Source: Adiantum capillus-veneris
Taxonomy: Eukaryota > Streptophyta > Polypodiopsida > Polypodiales > Pteridaceae
Direction: 5' to 3'
NCBI GenBank assembly: GCA_014529385.2
Contig: CM043967.1
Location: 12,835,001-12,899,000, forward strand
DNA: 64,000 nucleotides
A model generated the notes under the pieces. The model did not search any database. It was given only the letters and a program-made list of their open reading frames with translations, and had not been told where the DNA came from. This document shows positions 53,649 through 64,000 of the stretch, one piece after another (the first letter of the stretch is position 1; every line of letters begins with the position of its first letter). Position numbers and translations under genes: made by a program.

Positions 53649-55014
53649 ATTAGTATTAGAGCCCTCTAGGGGTTAGTGCTTCCTAATCTTGCAAATCATA
53701 GGGCATTTCTATGCTAGATCATTAGAGCATCTCTCGGGTTCCTAATGATTGCTATTAAATTTCTTCTAGTCATAAATGTAGGTTAATATACTACTATTGA
53801 TTAACACAAAGTCATCAAAAGCAACCCTATATCTCATACAATATAGGAAAAGGGGGACATCTTCCCATTGGTGGACTCATAATGCTCAATTGACGGAAAA
53901 TGGAGGTTGGCATCAACACAAGAAGTGTCCACTAGCTCAAGGCAATGCCTTCTACACTATCGATTGTTGGGACTAAGGTATCATTAAGCCAAAATCACTA
54001 ACATGAGCACTGTAAATTGTGTTGTAGACCAGTGAGTAATTCATGTTTCCATTCTCCCATAATGTTGTGAATAGACCAAGTCCTCTAGGAAAAAATTGTG
54101 CACCAATAGCCTCTACGTCCATTCCAAAACTCTTCATGTAATTTTTGTGTGGTCGTCACTAATCCTACCATTTTGGCCTTCTATGGAGGTTGCATATTGA
54201 TTTGTTAGCAATGGGGAAAAAAATGGTCTTGAGGGGGGGGAGGGCAGTCAATGAAAATATGATACGATTCACTTATTTTTTTGTCAATTTATGCATCAAC
54301 GAGCCACAATAGGACTATAGCTAAAAGTAGAAGCCTAAGTAATGAATCACTCAAGCCAACCCACACAAGGGGTAGGCTCCTTGCATGAGATTGATCAATT
54401 GTAGTCTCTTGACCAAAAAGAGGTGGTTGAATTTCTCAACAGTATAAAGCCCTCTAGTTTTTGTGGTGATAAAAGATATTGTAACAAAGGTACAATGAAC
54501 ACATTTCTCATTTAATTTTGACCCAATGATTTAGTGAGAATGCGTGGTATCATTAAAGGGCACAAGGTGGGAATACTAGTATATGTTGATGCTTCTCACA
54601 ATTTTCTTAATTACAATGTGTTAACAATCTCACTAGTACAAGGTAATTATGCTCAATGGGCAAGATGCTACGACCTAGGATACTAAAGTGAAGAATATAT
54701 CCACTCAAAATGCAAGGGCATAATATGAACTTGGATTTCCAACCCAAAAACATGGATAAGACATATGTGGTCCTCAGTTGAGAGTGACTACACCAGCTGG
54801 GACCAGCAGTATAGCATAGCCATGAGCATAATAGTTTAATTTTTGAATTCAACGATCTACACGTGCAACTATTAGGACAAAGAATGTCCCTCCCTCTCCA
54901 TGTCTATATAGACTCAAATTTTCACTACTTTATTCTAGTGATGCAATAGAACATCATACTCACTGTCATTAATCATTTAACTCTATTAAAGGACACAAAG
55001 AATTTTAAAAAAAC
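53649..55014 (+). other. AT-rich region after the LTR, no gene recognised
   Basis: It starts with the primer-site-like sequence and probable retroelement leader. No gag signature could be read. The stretch is AT-rich with many stops in all frames. Confidence 0.35.
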
Positions 55015-55680
55015 AAACTCAATGCTCTATCATCAACAAGTCTATATCAAACTTGAAGATATCTCTAAGACGACCTTCACAACATGAGTCGGGCACTATG
55101 AGTTTTTGATATGCACATTGGTTTAGCCAAATGATATAGCGACATTTATAATACTCATGGATAGTGGCTTGAGACCATAGCTAGGAAATTTTGCTATCAT
55201 TTTTATCAATGGTATCCTTACTGGAAGTTTTATTGAAGAAGAGGACTTGAAACATCTATGCAAGGAGAGTATGCGTGATGTTCTAAAGCAAAAATTTTGT
55301 TATCTTTGACATCTCGTTCCTTTAAAGGAATCCAAATGGATAATTCCAAGTGGAGGTTATCCTTGAATGATATCATCCTAAGAATCTGGAAGAACTTAAG
55401 ATTTTCTTAGATTGGCATTTTTTTAGTTGGTCAAGGACTATGTAAAAAATGTTTCTCCAATTATGGGGACCGACTAAAAGTCCAAGGGAATTCTTTCATG
55501 TGGGGACAAGATCAGCAAAGCAGTTTTGAGAAGCTCAAGGTAGTTCTCACCAAGGCACCTATTTTAACCATTCAAGATCCAATGAAGTTTCTGCATGCAT
55601 TCTTCTTGCACCTAGATCTTCACAGAGGGTTTACCAAACTCCTCATCAAGAATTTGCTCCAAGCCTCTTGAATCAACATC
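55015..55680 (+). pseudogene. Decayed Ty3/gypsy reverse transcriptase
   Basis: Reading through stops: VYIKLEDISKTTFTT (about 55038), HYEFLICTLV.PNDIATFIILMDS (55095-55165, the YEFLVMPFGLxNAPATF block), NFAIIFINGIL (the FxDD block with DD replaced by NG), and later FEKLKVVLTKAPILTIQDPMKF (55527-55590), the start of the RNase H connection. It is heavily mutated, and unrelated in sequence detail to G1 or G2. Confidence 0.6.
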
Positions 55681-55759
55681 ATCATGGCATGCAATCAAAG
55701 AGCAACCAAATTTGGCATCCTTGGGGTATCATCAACCTTATCTTACCATTTCCTTGATA

Positions 55760-55763
<4 letters not shown>

Positions 55764-55820
<57 letters not shown>
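55764..55820. repeat. (CT)n microsatellite
   Basis: About 28 CT units directly adjoin the G5 LTR on its outer side. Confidence 0.95.
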
Positions 55821-55821
<1 letters not shown>

Positions 55822-55827
55822 AGTTAT

Positions 55828-56757
55828 TGTTGGCGGATACCCCGCGACGGACGTCAGCACAGCGAGAACTCACCTAACAAGATTTGTCAGCTAAGGACGA
55901 AGCTCGACCCGCAGGCACGTGGAAGCAAGCATAGGGTGTCAACCTACACTCGACCGACTATTGACTACTTCCTACAGAGGTCTCTACCCAATGTCTAAGT
56001 TACAACCTTCAAGAGTACACAAGAGGAGATTTCCTACAACGCTTTCAAGAGCCAAATACCCATCAAACGTTCTCGAAACGCTATGGAACTTGAGGGAAAT
56101 CCTATTAACACCAATAGGTCGCTCTCCCTAAGGTCCGTGACCAAAACCCCAACCCTAAACATCCGGTTCAAAATCACGTAGGATGTCTGACAAATTTTTG
56201 CAGGTCATCGTTTTCGAAAACTAAAGTGCCTAATATGTAGCTCTACTCATTGCAAACGCGTGGATATGCTGAAATGCAAAAACAGACAACGTATGCTCAC
56301 CGAATCACCAGATATAGCTTGTGGGTCAATCTCGCGAGGCCGGGCCGTACACACGTAATGTAGGTGTTGGCGCGTAGCTCTCTCCGGGGGCAACACGCTG
56401 CACTTCTTCGCACTTGATTTTGACCACCAGTGTGCGCATAGCGTCAAGATAAACTCTCACTCTCTTGTACACAGAGTACGCTCAACTCACAGAGACAAAA
56501 ACTTATAAAAATGACAAAGGTTTTTTGCATTAAGATCAAAAGTGGTATAAATACCTTACAATCTCAAACCCTAATGTTCCAATTTAACCATTTACTAAGT
56601 CTAAATGTCAAAAATGGGATACAATTTGGAAGCTTCTGCAAGCCCCACTATTTACAAAGGTGAAATGACGGTTTCTTCTCAATTAAAGAATGATTACAAA
56701 GGAAATTAGTATCCCGCCGGGCAATCATCCTCCGTTGGGTATGTCCAGCCGCTAACA
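55828..56757 (-). repeat. G5 3' LTR (putative)
   Basis: On the plus strand it begins TGTTGGCGGATACCCC and ends AGCCGCTAACA next to the polypurine tract, giving TG...CA ends on both strands; 930 bp. It carries one half of the palindromic motif (CGTAGGATGTCT at 56177-56188). No second copy is in the window, so the boundaries rest on termini and the adjacent polypurine tract only. Confidence 0.5.
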
Positions 56758-56796
56758 CTCCCCCCCCCCCCCCGACATGATAGTAGAGCTGCTGCT

Positions 56797-59700
56797 TCAG
56801 TGAAGGCTTTTACGCATCTTCAGAACAGACTCATATCGTGCATGCTGGGCCAATAATGCAGGGCCGAATATATCTGTATCAATGGTGAAGAAACCGGTGT
56901 AGAAGCCTTCTTCAAAGGCTTGGAGATGGTACGAGGGCAAAAACATTGTTCGCTGATAGAGGGCATGTATCACCTCATGGGAAGGTTGAGCAGACAATTC
57001 ATATGCACATCTATATGTATCTTGGAAGAAAAATATGCTATCTGTTGCCTGTCTAGGTTTAAAGATCTCAAAAACTGCCAGAAGGGTTTTACATATTTTC
57101 CTGAGCATAGTGCAAGAGAGGTCAGGCGAGCCAGTGAACAATTTAATGGCGCCCGTTAGGGTTTTCACCATGTATTGCTCACTCATTCTCTCACCTGCCT
57201 GCAAGCCTAGCAGCTTTGGGTAGTTGAGCCACGTGGGGTGGCTTTTCTTCAGCAGTTCTTGTTCTTTCCAGGTCCGCATCCTTGGTAGAGGGCAAAAGCT
57301 AAGGTTGTCTCTGATTATTTTAGGTGCCTCTACCAGATGTACTAAATACTGTGGGTATTTAGTTAGTCATGCCTTTCTCCATTTTGGCTGAGAGTCCACA
57401 ATAAGCTTAACACCTTCTGGTTTGGTGATATCTTCTTCGTATAGTGGCACTATCGGCTCCTCTTTAATCCTCTTGTTTATTGTAGCAGCTTCATACTTGA
57501 GAAGAGGATATGGGAGAGAGGGTTGTAGCCATTCATGTCGAATGACATTTGCATCTAATTTTTGAATGGTCATAGACTTCAATACCCTCTGCCCCCACTC
57601 CATTGCTTCTTTGGCGGTGTCTTTTATGCCCGCTTCTATTGCCTTTTGTAGATTGTCTTCTTCTTCTTGTGTCAGATCCCGGGGCTCTTGGGATGGTCCT
57701 GCAAGGATGTCCTCTTGCATTGTTGTGTCCACTGGATCTAACACATTGTCTACATCAATTCCTTCCATAGCTGCTGGCCCTGTGCTCAAGTGTGGCTCTT
57801 CAGTCTGCTGTTGGACTTTTAGCTCATCAATCTGCTTTTGATATGCTTTCTTTTCCTGTCCAGCTTCATCCCCCATGGTCACTAAAAGGTTGTTCAATTC
57901 CGCATTCGCTTTCTCAGCCTCTTCTAGCTTCTTCTTGGTGTCTTCAGTTTTAGTTTGCATCTTCTTGAGATCCTCGTCCATCTTCTTTTTCAAGACTGCT
58001 AGCTCATCTTTCATGGCCTTGTTCTCATCCTCCAAATGGCTTTGCATCACTAGGGAGCCCTTGGCCAGCATCAATCTTTGTCTCTTCTCTAGTGTCAACT
58101 CCTTTTGGAGTTCCTTCATCTGTTCTTCATACATATCCTTCTTTGAAGCAGTGCTAGTTGAGGTAGCGGCTCTGACTCTGCCCGGAGATGCCCTTAGCCT
58201 TTGGATTGTCTGATCTTTCACTTTCATTTGATCTTTCAGCTCTATAACTTCGTCCTGGCTGGCCTTATGTTCTAGCTCAGCTTTTTCCTTAGCATTCCTC
58301 AAAGTCTCCACTTCTTTGGACTCATCGGCAAGCTGGAGTGTCAAGCTGTCTCTTTCTTTCTCCGCATCCGTGAGTGATTTGCTAATTTTCTTATACTCCT
58401 CATTTTCTCTTTGAAGCTTTTGGTTTGCTACCTGACTTTGACTTTCTAGCTCTTGGCATCTTTTTAGTGCCGCGTCCAGATCAGCTTGCAGCTTGGCTTG
58501 CTTCTGTGTGTTCTCTTGGTCCTGCTTTTGCAGCGAGTCCACCTCGGCTTTGTTTTGAACTTCATTTGCTTTGAGATTATCACACTCAATCTCAGTGGCC
58601 ATAGACCTTGCTCTGAGCCCAGTGAGTCTTTGCATCACCTCATCCCAATCATTGGCTTGTGGCTTTAAATCCACTGTATCTGTGGCCATTTCCTTCAATT
58701 CCACCAATCGAGGGCTCAACATATATTCTTTGGGCCTAGTGCTAGACAACTGAAAAGCTGCATGAGCTACCTCTTCTCGAGAGTATCCAGCATCAGCTAG
58801 TAGATCAAGGAATATTCTATAGTTTTTTTCTTCTGGATTTGGCTTCTCATCTTTTGGTTCAATTTCTGCCTTCTGCTCTTCCTCTTTGTTCTTCTCTTCC
58901 TTGGAGTCTTGTTGCCCATCAGATTTGTTCAACTCCTCAGTTTGTCGGGGCTAAGGAGGACTAGGAGGAGGTGGTGATGGTGGAGGGATGGATTCTCGGC
59001 TTGATGGTGGGGTTGGTTGCTTCTTCTTGAAGTCCCGATCAGCCTTTGTTTTCCTCTCTCTTTCTTCCCCTTCCTGCTCTTCTAGCAACTGCCATCTCAC
59101 ATCATCAACTTCTTCTTCGATAAAATGTATGTTTGGGATATTCTCAGCTGTAGCATCTAAGATCTCGAAATTCTTTATATAATCTTCAAAGCGATCCCTT
59201 TGAGTTCTTCGAGAAGATCCAGACATAGCCTCAAGTGAGGGCTTCCATAATTCGCTCAGATCTCCTTCTAGCATCCTCTCAGCTCTGAAACTCTCCATTA
59301 GTCTTTCTAGCCTTGCTGCTTTCTGTGACTTTGTTTCCTTTACTGGCACCTGTAGAGTTTCTTTCTTCCCCTTCTTGGGCTGTGGCGGCTCTTCTGGCAC
59401 TGTCTCTAAACGGCGCTTCAACCTTGTGGCTACCCTTGGAGCCTTAGGAGGCTCTTCTTCTTTGTCTTCCTTCAGCTTGAGCCAATCATTTTGGGAGGGA
59501 GATAGAGGCCAATTTCCCTTGGCATGCAATGCTCCATAGATGACTTTGGTTATAAACTCACCAGGCACAATATAAGTGGGATTTTTGGTCCCCATTTTCA
59601 CAAGGTTGTCGTGAATGTAAGCGGCATAGTTTATCTCCCTCGGGCGGCCCTTCTGCATCGCCCAAGTGAAAGTGGTGGCAATAGCTCCAGGTGGCATCCT

Positions 59701-60300
59701 GTATTTTTGTGGCCGCTTGGTACACATGTGGAAGTACTGATTGTATAATTGGCTCATGATGGCCACTTTCGGGTTTGCAATATCATCAAATGTATAGTTA
59801 TTTTTCTTCTCTGAGTAGACCTTAATGTCATCCCGCCTCTTAGTCACACTGTCTCCTTTGTTAGAGAGGTCTAGTGCTGCTGCCACCACCTTCTCTATGA
59901 TGAAAATCATCGTATTAGGCTTGCCTTGCAGATCTGTAACTCTGGCTATGCCATCCTCTTTGATTGTGGTGACAAATTCCCACACTCTTTGAACATCAAT
60001 CCCTGCTGGCAAGGCTTCAAAGTAATCGTGTAGATCCAGTTTCTCCAAGTAGTCCCCCATCTTGTTCCTGACAAATTCATTGAGCTCTTGAGGGATCATG
60101 GGTAGCCCCATTGCATTTCCCTCCGGATCTTTAAACACTCCTTGGAAGATTCTCAGATCATTGGTTTCTAGTAGGTCATCTTGAATCCAAGTGCTTGTGG
60201 GCTTCAGGGTTCCCTCTGGGATAACAAAAGGCTCCAGTTCTTGTAAGTAGTCCTTGATAGTCATTCTTTTCTTCTTTGCTGGTGACTTAGCGGCTGCCAT
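56797..60300 (-). pseudogene. G5 large ORF of unknown family, 1168 codons with two in-frame stops
   Basis: One minus-strand frame from ATG 60300 (MAAAKSPAKKKRMTIKDYLQ) to the stop at 56797 is interrupted only by TAG at 58951 and TGA at 57367. Segment one (449 residues) is a soluble-looking domain (YGALHAKGNWPLSPSQNDW, INYAAYIHDNLVKMG) with a basic and then Pro-rich C-terminus (SIPPPSPPPPSPP). Segment two (521) has an acidic start and about 280 residues of heptad-like coiled coil (LQADLDAALKRCQELESQ; ELAVLKKKMDEDLKKMQ). Segment three (160) is Phe/Tyr-rich (AFEEGFYTGFFTIDTDIFG). It lacks protease, RT and integrase motifs. It ends 22 bp before the polypurine tract, the position of an env-like or additional ORF. 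I do not recognise the protein. Only two stops in 3.5 kb implies recent coding function. Confidence 0.55.
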
Positions 60301-60466
60301 GGATCCTGTTGCACTCAGTAGTCCAAAGTTAGCGTTTTTTACAGATTAGCGGATAAACTGAGTTCTGACTACCCAAATGACTTGAAAATTGAAATAAGAA
60401 CTCAAAAGGGACTAGGGAAGCCATGCATGTGCCCACAGCAGGTTTTTGGCTGAAAAATAAGCATGT
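60301..60466. other. Leader immediately upstream of the G5 ORF
   Basis: 166 bp between the ORF start and the first palindrome. No splice or promoter motif could be assigned. Confidence 0.3.
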
Positions 60467-61326
60467 AGATATCCTACGTGTAGGACGTCTACTTTCTCTG
60501 ATTTTGATGAAACTTGACATGCTTGTGGCCCTTGACCTGTGCAACATGGCTATGTACTTGGAATTTGGTTTGGACATCAAAAAAGTGCAATTTAGAGTAG
60601 ATTTAGGCTTTTGGCTCACAAAATGGGTAGGATGTCCTATATGGATGGGCAAATGATATCCAATTGGATTGAAATTTGATATATAGGCTTCTTATACCAT
60701 GTAAAAGACTCCCATGATGTTAATTTTTTCACAGAAGGTCAATATGACCCTGGAGACATCCTACGCGTAGGATGTCTCTTTTCTCAGAATGACTTGATTT
60801 TGGTTCTGTGGGTGCCCTTCGTATGTAGAACATGGCACTGTTCTTAGAGTATTGGTGTTGTTAGGAGCATGTTTAGTGTTTTTAGGTTCAGAAAAGTGTA
60901 TCTTTGAGGTTTTGGGGGCCATGAGTCTGGCTTGAAATTTGATATATAAGCTTGTGAAGATGTTATAAAGATATCTGGAACTCAGAAACACCAGCTGGAG
61001 GTCAAATAGGGCATTTAGACATCCTACGCGTAGGATGTCTATTTCATTATTTTTCATATATGACTCCACATTGAGCTTGGCAATGTGATAATGAGTATAT
61101 TGTGCAAGTTTCATGTGATTTGGACTAGTTTTGGTAGGTCTATGACTCTTTATTGCCTCTATGCTCTGACTTTCCGTTTTTTTAATGCATATGAGGTCAA
61201 CTCTTGTCCAAATGTGATGAAACTTGATGGCTAGCATGTATAAGCTATGTAGAAGTTGTGTATGAGGTGAGATATTGAGTTGGGTGCCCAAACATGGTCT
61301 TGAGACATCCTACGCGTAGAATGTCT
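60467..61326. repeat. Diverged ~280-bp tandem repeat with conserved 24-bp palindromes
   Basis: A palindrome made of AGACATCCTACG and its exact reverse complement occurs at 60754-60777 and 61017-61040 (perfect), 61303-61326 (one change) and 60467-60490 (two changes). Spacings are 287, 263 and 286 bp. The sequence between copies is much less conserved, although 'gaaacttgacatgc' and 'gaaatttgatatata' words recur. A half-site is at 60626 and another in the G5 LTR at 56177. Conservation of the palindrome over its surroundings suggests a bound dimeric protein or an RNA hairpin. Confidence 0.85.
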
Positions 61327-62900
61327 CCTGAGGAATTCTTTGAAAGAAGTGCTACTAGTATATGCCCTTAGCTCCCCTGAGTCCCCTTTAAGCCTTATTT
61401 CAATAAAAAAGTCAAAAAGATAGATAGAAACTCCCTGTTTGGCTTTCAGAGCCTCTGTATCGTTTTCTGACTCTTCGAGTGCTTTTTGGTGATGAAATTT
61501 CTTGATGTAAGTCTCCATAGCTTCATGGTTTTTTGGGAAACCTTGCCATATGGTTTTTGTTGGCTTTGGCTTCACCGGAGCTTCGTTTGGTGATTTGTCG
61601 CTCTGGAAGCGCCTGTGGTTGTGTTTGCATGCCGTCGATGACTTCTGGTGGTCTACCACCATAGGACTTAGTTGTTGATGGTTTAGGCAAGCCGCTCGTG
61701 AAGTTTGGTGGCAAACGAACATCCGGTTTGGTCGTGAGAGCCAGTTGACGCTTTGTGTGTCCGATGCCGTTTTTGAAGCTTAGTCCTGCTTTGGGTCGCC
61801 TTATGGCCATGTGGGCTATATAGCCTTGTAGAGCATGTTGAGATGCTCCTACCCATGAGTTTTGGTAGCATTTGGGCGACTTTCCACCCATTTACCACTT
61901 GGTGGCCTCTTTCAGGGCTCTAGAAGTTAGGGTTTTTCCCGTTGGTTTTTTGCCGCCTTTGTGCATTCAAGAGTGGTCTCCTATGCTAGGGTAAACCCCC
62001 TATGAAGCCTTATTGCTATTGGGTTAAGCGTTAAGTGGCTACCTCTACCTGTAGGTCTCTACTGTCCGTTCCCTGTGTGGACCCTACACTAGTTTTCGTA
62101 ATAAAACATCAAACATATGCGAAAAGATTAAGGTGATGAGCCTACCTCTCATATCTGGAGCCTGTCGGGTGGTCGTGCGCATCGTAGAAGCAGCTGGAAG
62201 TCCGGTTCGTTCTAGGTGGCTAGAGCTCTCTCTCAAGAAGGAAATAGTAGAAATGAGCTCTAAGTGAAGTGAAAAAATCTTATAATGGGGGTCTCCGGAC
62301 CACTTTCTATGAAATTTGACATGTGCTCATAACTTCTTGCGAGATGCGGTTTAGGCTCGAAAAGTTCTTGATTTGGACTCTGTTTGCCCAGTTTTCGAGC
62401 AATTTGACGTTTTGGTCAAAATCTTGCCAAAACACGCCTCCCGCTCTATTCACATAATTGCACTCCTATTGTACCATAGGTTTTCCTATAGTCACTGATT
62501 ATCCCCATATTTTTTGTTTTTCATTACGACTGTATTTCACCTGCTTTTTGTATTTTTGAAGTTTTTCTGCCGATTAGTAGTAAAATTAAAAAGAAAATAG
62601 CAAAATAAACCCAAAAAATCCCCAAAAATCACAATAACTCAAAAACATCACCGCAAAACTCTATGTACACTCACATGCAATTTTTATGGCCAGATATCTC
62701 CGTTTTATCAATATTTTGCCCAAAAAATGGTTATTTTAACATATATACACACACCTAGAAGCCTAATTTGGCATTTGGCCCCATATACTTGTAGATTTGT
62801 GTTGTATAAGGGCATATGTACTTAGGTTAGTCCAAAAAAATTTGCAATCAAACGAAAAGCCTTCAAAATAGTCGAAAAACATGCCCTTTTTTCCTCTTTT
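61327..62900. other. Non-coding G5 internal region
   Basis: Minus-strand frames at 61231-61898 are open for up to 163 codons but have no recognised motif; those frames overlap and are basic/Pro-rich (for example MGGKSPKCYQNSWVG). 62250-62900 is AT-rich with many stops. No RT or integrase signature was found in any frame. Confidence 0.4.
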
Positions 62901-63033
62901 CACCTTCATTGGGTTCGCATTGAGAATGCCTCCCCCCCTCCTAGTCGGAGTCCTCCCTGACGACAAGGTATCGCCTCGGGGTATGTATTGTGCTAATGCG
63001 CAGCCTTGTAATGTGGCCCTATTTGATGCATAC

Positions 63034-64000
63034 TTAGTCAATGCATGGAAAAATTAATGTTGTGCGAGAGGAGGGAATAAGCAAGATGCTTATTGGCATT
63101 CGACGTCGAGGTTTTCTATTTGTTGTTGATTTGGTTGGCGGATTTTCTTTGCAAGTAAAAGTTGTAACTCTACAGCTCTTTGTTTGATCGTCTTTTTTGC
63201 AAAAGTTGCTTAGTTTGCCGCTACTGTCGATATGGCTGTGGTTGTTTCCGTGGATGGAAGTGTCATGTCCATTGTAGCTATAATCTTGTTCTCTGTTAAT
63301 TGGCCTTTGGAGTTTTGTTGTGGAGGCTTTTGTAGGTTTATTGCCTCGTCCTTGGTCGTCATTGCTTTTCTGCTGATCGGCACCCACATAGATTGGTTTG
63401 TCGGTTTCATATGTAGTGAGTGTCTGGCTACTGGTGTTGCTTGTACTGAAGGGAGTTCCTGTTGCTTTGGTTTGGGGATCCAAATGCGTGTCGCATTTAA
63501 GTGGTTACTGAGCGTTCTCTTCGGGATCCATATCTTTTTTACTCCCTTGGTTGTTGGTTTAAGTGTGTTCTTCTGTTGACTTGTGCTGTTGTATTGTGGT
63601 TTGCCAGGTCGCCTCTATCCTTCTGTACCCATACTTGTTTTTCGCGTGTTGCTAACCTTGATCTATTCACTGTGGTCTCTGTTGTCTTATTTTTGTAGTG
63701 AACATGGTTGGCAGTTCCCTGGTTGTTCTCCATGGGTATTTTGTGCTTTATTGGCACCCATCCTTTTTGTTCTTTATCCAGTGATGGTGGTGCTATTATC
63801 TGGTTATTTCGGGTTGTTTGAGCAAAAGCTACCACCTGTTGTTCTTGTGCATGCTGAATTTTGACTGTACCCAAATTTCAATCTATCTGCACATTATACT
63901 CTTTCTGCCAAGGTTGTCCCAACAACATGGGGTGTAGTGTGCTCGCATCCTCAACTACATAAAACTTGTGGGGGTAAACATATTGATGTATTTGTACATG
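63034..64000 (-). pseudogene. G5 protease remnant and low-complexity Asn/Thr-rich frames
   Basis: At the right edge the minus strand reads KFYVVEDASTLHPMLLGQPW followed by QKEYNVQIDR (about 63985-63890), the LLGxPW C-terminal motif of retroviral-type proteases. The frame continues as a Gln/Asn-rich stretch to 63539. A second frame, 63483-63034, is Ser/Thr/Asn-rich (MDPQTKATGTPFSTSNTSS) without recognisable domains. The catalytic half of the protease would lie outside the window. Confidence 0.5.

Larger units (their letters stand above)
55828..64000 (-). mobile_element. G5: large LTR retrotransposon with extra ORF, incomplete at right edge
   Basis: The 3' LTR is 55828-56757. A C14 run on the plus strand, that is, a G-rich polypurine tract on the coding strand, abuts it at 56760-56774. 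A large ORF ends at 56797, a palindrome-bearing repeat region lies at 60467-61326, and a protease-like motif lies at the right edge. No RT or integrase is seen up to 64000. The 5' LTR would be beyond the window, so target duplication cannot be tested. Confidence 0.55.

Noticed and set aside
57566-58213. Ser/Phe-rich plus-strand ORFs
   Set aside because: Antisense of the G5 coiled coil (Glu/Lys codons read as Phe/Leu/Ser).
58951-58953. Programmed stop-codon readthrough at the TAG in the G5 ORF
   Set aside because: The following bases CCCCGA do not match the known leaky context, and a second stop (TGA at 57367) suggests ordinary decay.
60467-61326. CRISPR-like array because of evenly spaced identical palindromes
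   Set aside because: Spacing of 263-287 bp, eukaryotic context and related sequence between copies exclude a CRISPR array.
63232-63864. Hydrophobic plus-strand ORFs resembling membrane proteins
   Set aside because: Antisense of the Asn/Thr/Gln-rich minus-strand frames linked to the protease motif; no start context or family match.

Overview
The window is a plant nuclear locus dominated by nested transposable elements. The mixture of Ty3/gypsy chromoviruses, Ty1/copia remnants, gag-only and orphan-ORF LTR elements, an L1-type LINE, hAT transposons, long (GA)n tracts and a long decayed array of PLS-type pentatricopeptide repeats suits a fern or other seed-free vascular plant. That taxonomic placement is inference; no marker gene fixes it. 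No rRNA, tRNA, CRISPR or bacterial feature was seen.

Host genes. One plausible living gene is present: a GPI-anchored lipid-transfer protein (eight-cysteine motif). Its first exon lies at 570-912 and a phase-compatible last exon at 42453-42577. If these belong together, everything between is one intron of about 41.5 kb filled with transposons. Downstream are PPR-derived pseudogenes: antisense fragments at 44.0-44.9 kb and a plus-strand array at 46.1-51.3 kb.

Nested stack A (2.06-18.23 kb). An old gypsy element (G0) carries a hAT MITE and is split by an unidentified insertion. That insertion contains M1, a minus-strand gag-protease LTR element (3437-16831, TSD GTTTG). M1's 5' LTR received a solo LTR (S1) and the related plus-strand element P1 (8502-16576, TSD TAAAC). 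P1 received a hAT transposon (10336-15342, 8-bp TSD CTCTATAT), and the hAT transposase gene was then broken by a solo LTR (S2, 12015-13722, TSD GAGTA).

Nested stack B (18.23-29.94 kb). E2, a minus-strand non-autonomous LTR element with an orphan ORF, inserted into the G0 integrase. It was then hit by a sibling, E1 (19574-24167, TSD GCGGT), and by a chromovirus deletion derivative, G2 (25218-28835, TSD GTACG). Reading across both target sites restores an open frame of 551 codons in E2.

Stack C (30.3-41 kb). A minus-strand LINE (ORF1 with zinc knuckle, then APE endonuclease) is split by a young chromovirus, G1 (31717-40229, TSD GCCAG).

Right part (51.3-64 kb). There is a copia pol fragment followed by an LTR and primer-binding site, a decayed gypsy RT, and the 3' portion of a large minus-strand LTR element (G5). 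G5 has its LTR at 55828-56757, a 1168-codon coiled-coil ORF of unknown family ending just before its polypurine tract, a set of near-perfect 24-bp palindromes spaced 263-287 bp, and a protease remnant at the window edge.

Candidates for previously undescribed biology are the E1/E2 orphan protein, the G5 large ORF with its palindromic repeats, the G2 gag-integrase-chromodomain fusion, and a 20-bp motif shared by otherwise different LTR families.
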